Shown: piece by piece, positions 60,821 to 64,000 of the stretch | How positions within the stretch are numbered: the first letter of the stretch is position 1 | How the letters are laid out: each line of letters begins with the position of its first letter | DNA from: Syngnathus acus | Taxonomy: Eukaryota; Chordata; Actinopteri; Syngnathiformes; Syngnathidae | Length of the DNA: 64,000 bases | Direction: 5' to 3' | NCBI RefSeq assembly: GCF_901709675.1 | Contig: NC_051095.1 | Location: 17,532,456-17,596,455 of the forward strand | Made by a program: the position numbers and the translations under genes | Notes under the pieces: generated by a model | The model's input: only the letters and a program-made list of their open reading frames with translations | Database searches by the model: none | What the model was told of the DNA's origin: nothing

Positions 60821-62030
60821 TACCGTATTTTTCAGACTAAAAGTCACTCCGGAATATAGGTCGCATTAGCCATAAAATGCACAATAACGTGAAAAGAAAC
60901 ATATATAAGTCGCTCCGGAGTATAAGTCGCATTTTGGGGGAAATTTATTCAACAAAATCCAACACCAAGAACAGACATGAACGAGCAACAACAGGCTAAA
61001 CGATAGGTATCCTAACGTGACAAACACAAACGAGGAGCTGAGAACGGGCCTGACGTAACATTCAGAGTTATTCAAAAAACTATTACATAAATAACACGTT
61101 TATAAAACCATGTGTCACTCCAATTCATTAAATCCACCGATCGTCCTTTGTCAACAATGGGTGCGCGCCGCTGACGGCGCTTGCACTTCAAAATATTCCA
61201 CAGGCCCATATAACGATATATAAATTATATATCAAATAACTATTATATAAGCAATAATATTATCAAACCATCTGTGTCACTCCAAATCATTAAATCCATC
61301 GATCAAATTCCTCGTCCTTTGTCAACAACGGCGCGCGTGCGCCCTGACGTCAGCCTTCTCGTTATTCCACAGATCTAGTATATAACTATATTGTAGCGTT
61401 AACAAAGTACAAGGAACCAAGCACCGGCGTCGACTTCCAGTCGTGTGGCGGCGTGGACTTCCATCCCCGGAGGTGGCACTTCCAGCCACGGAGGTGGAAG
61501 AGAGCTCCATAGAATAGGACCGGGCGTGCGTAAAAGCCATGTCAGAGCCCCATCCACCGTCCCCGGGCAGCCACCCGGCCGAGCGCCGGCCCCCGACTTC
61601 CATCCACGGAGGTGAAAGAGAGCTCCGTAGAGTAGGACCGGGCGTGCGTAAAAGCCATAATAGTTTTTCAAACCTTCTGTGTCACTCCAAATCCTTAAAT
61701 CCTTCAAACTCTTCGTCCTCCGTGTCACTTACAAACAAAGCCGCGAATGATGCCGGTAGTACGTGGGGCCCTTCGTCATCTTCGTCATCCCGTGATCGAA
61801 TCTTTGTCCTTAATGTAAACAACCGCCGCGCCGCGCTGCTGACGTCACTTAAAATTCAAATTACAATAATCCCTTGCTACATCGCGGTTCGTCTATTGCG
61901 GTTTCACTTTTTTTTTTTTTTTTTTGGAAAATTTATTAAGAAATTCACATATAAGTCGCTCCTCAGTATAAGTCGCCCCCCCACCCAATCTATGAAAAAA
62001 AACGCGATTTATAGTCCAAAAAATACGGTA
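60821..62030 (-). mobile_element. 1.2-kb non-autonomous DNA element, copy in - orientation
   Basis: Ends TACCGTATTTTTCAGACTA and ...TAGTCCAAAAAATACGGTA. Reverse-complemented, it aligns by eye along its whole length with 47663-48908, with small differences. It has the same three-segment interior and two CRE octamers (61345-61352, 61840-61847). The 177-codon plus-strand frame across its right end is a non-coding shadow also present in part at 47.8-48.2 kb. Being present twice at full length plus as fragments, it is a real dispersed family. Confidence 0.88.
61682..61801 (-). other. Conserved acidic 39-codon frame, second copy
   Basis: Same length and position as the frame at 47889-48008; only two residue differences (L/F and P/A in the middle). 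No indel has broken it. Confidence 0.45.
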
Positions 62031-62818
<788 letters not shown>

Positions 62819-64000
62819 TCATCGGTTCCATTAGCGGCTCTATAGCTGTCATTTCTTCCATATTTTAAAGAGCTCTGACACTCCATTTTGGTATCTTGAA
62901 GCTATCTGAGCTCCATCCATCCATGGCGATGGTTTGAACTCTAACTTTTAGTTTCTTCTCGTTTCCTGTGTAATTTGGGTGTAAAAGTAAAAGAAACATC
63001 AATCAAAATGGTAATACCACTCTCAGTATGACAGTAATTCAAGCCCAGCTATTCAGTCAAGATCAGCAACAACGGCCAATCATGCAAATTGCATCTGGAA
63101 AACACTTGTTTCACTCAATAACCCACACAACATACACACATCAGCGTATAATAAACACATACCGAGTAAACAGAATTTCCATAGTTGTCATCAACACTGT
63201 TTTTATCCGACAGAAGACGTGCAACTGTAGGAGTGACATAAAATCAGGAGTAATCCATGAAATAGTCATGTACTACTGTGAGGTGTAATTTCCATTCAGG
63301 ATGTGATTGCATGCACTTGCTACATGATTTCAAACAATTGTTTATGTTGTTTTTCATGACTGGTTCCTGATCACCATGTAGATATGGTTTGGATAAAAAT
63401 GTTTTCTTGGTTCCATTATGCCTCTTACCTCTAAGTCTTTTGCATACAAAAAACAGTCAGACAAAAACACCGTCTTCAGCGACACAAATGAGACAATGTC
63501 CGAAGCCTTTTTCTTCCCAAGAGATTAAAAAAACAACCACATAAACTTTAAATAGTACATATGCAAAGCTCTGAACATAGTGTAAGTGCAACCTTGAAAT
63601 GCTAATATTTTTAAGTCTCAAGAGTTTCTCTGACAGATACTCTGAAGTATAGTTTGATGTTTATGTAAATCACATCTTGCTGACAGATGTAATGCCGTCT
63701 TCTCAAGTGCAAACAAAGAAGCAGAGGCAAAGAGGGAGTAAGCAAAAAAGAGCATGCCTATTGTTTCGACAGCTTGTGTCCCCAGCTTCTGGCATCGGGC
63801 AGGAACAGCTTGTCAAGATTAATGAAATGTTGCTTTTATTGATCTACAGCATGTAGCATATAAATACATACTTTACAAAAAAAAAATGTCTGCAGTCACT
63901 TATATGATACCCTGCAGTGAGTGCGGCTTTAGTTTGTAAAGTTTCTCAAGCATTTTTTGGGGCATCCAACAAAAATGACAATTCTGTCAACTGACACACA
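62819..64000. other. Gene-free DNA to window end
   Basis: AT-rich unique sequence. An 86-codon frame at 63028-63288 lacks recognisable features. No exon of a next gene was seen. Confidence 0.55.

Overview
The window is vertebrate nuclear DNA, almost certainly from a teleost fish. It has interrupted genes with GT..AG introns, long CA, CT and GATA microsatellites, and many fish-type mobile elements: hAT and Tc1-like non-autonomous elements, tRNA-headed SINEs with a LINE-type tail, and a 5'-truncated non-LTR retrotransposon. No prokaryotic features, CRISPR arrays, rRNA genes or convincing tRNA genes were seen.

One host protein gene is present and appears complete: klhl4 (kelch-like 4), on the + strand from ATG 13619 to TGA 37951. 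I assembled 11 coding exons by hand. Every junction is GT..AG, every phase matches, and the product is 728 residues: a variable N-terminal region, BTB, BACK and six kelch repeats. The N-terminus and the last ~20 residues fit KLHL4 better than its paralogues KLHL1 and KLHL5. The expected role is a CUL3 ubiquitin-ligase substrate adaptor.

Layout. 1-8 kb: gene-free upstream DNA with a hAT element that has a perfect 8-bp target duplication, a LINE tail, a SINE and microsatellites. 8.03-13.15 kb: a 5.1-kb nested transposon island. Its two ends match the ends of a repeat family found whole elsewhere in the window. Inside are a long fold-back palindrome, GAACGATTCGTTC-type repeats and a LINE whose reverse transcriptase frame is open for 425 codons. 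The island stops 466 bp before the klhl4 start codon. 13.15-13.62 kb: GA-rich klhl4 leader/promoter region with an interrupted CAG tract. 13.6-38.5 kb: klhl4, its introns (with SINE, LINE and hAT insertions and two tetranucleotide arrays) and its 3' UTR. 38.5-64 kb: gene-free DNA with a Tc1-like element, two ~1.2-kb copies of the 8/13-kb family in opposite orientation, two hAT elements with perfect 8-bp duplications, a reversed SINE and compound microsatellites.

In mammals KLHL4 lies between DACH2 and PCDH11X in gene-poor DNA, so an empty downstream flank is expected. I found no clearly new multi-gene system. The observations most worth following are the CAG tract and polyQ upstream frame in the klhl4 leader, the transposon island at the promoter, the fold-back element, and the repeat family with a conserved 39-codon acidic frame and CRE octamers.
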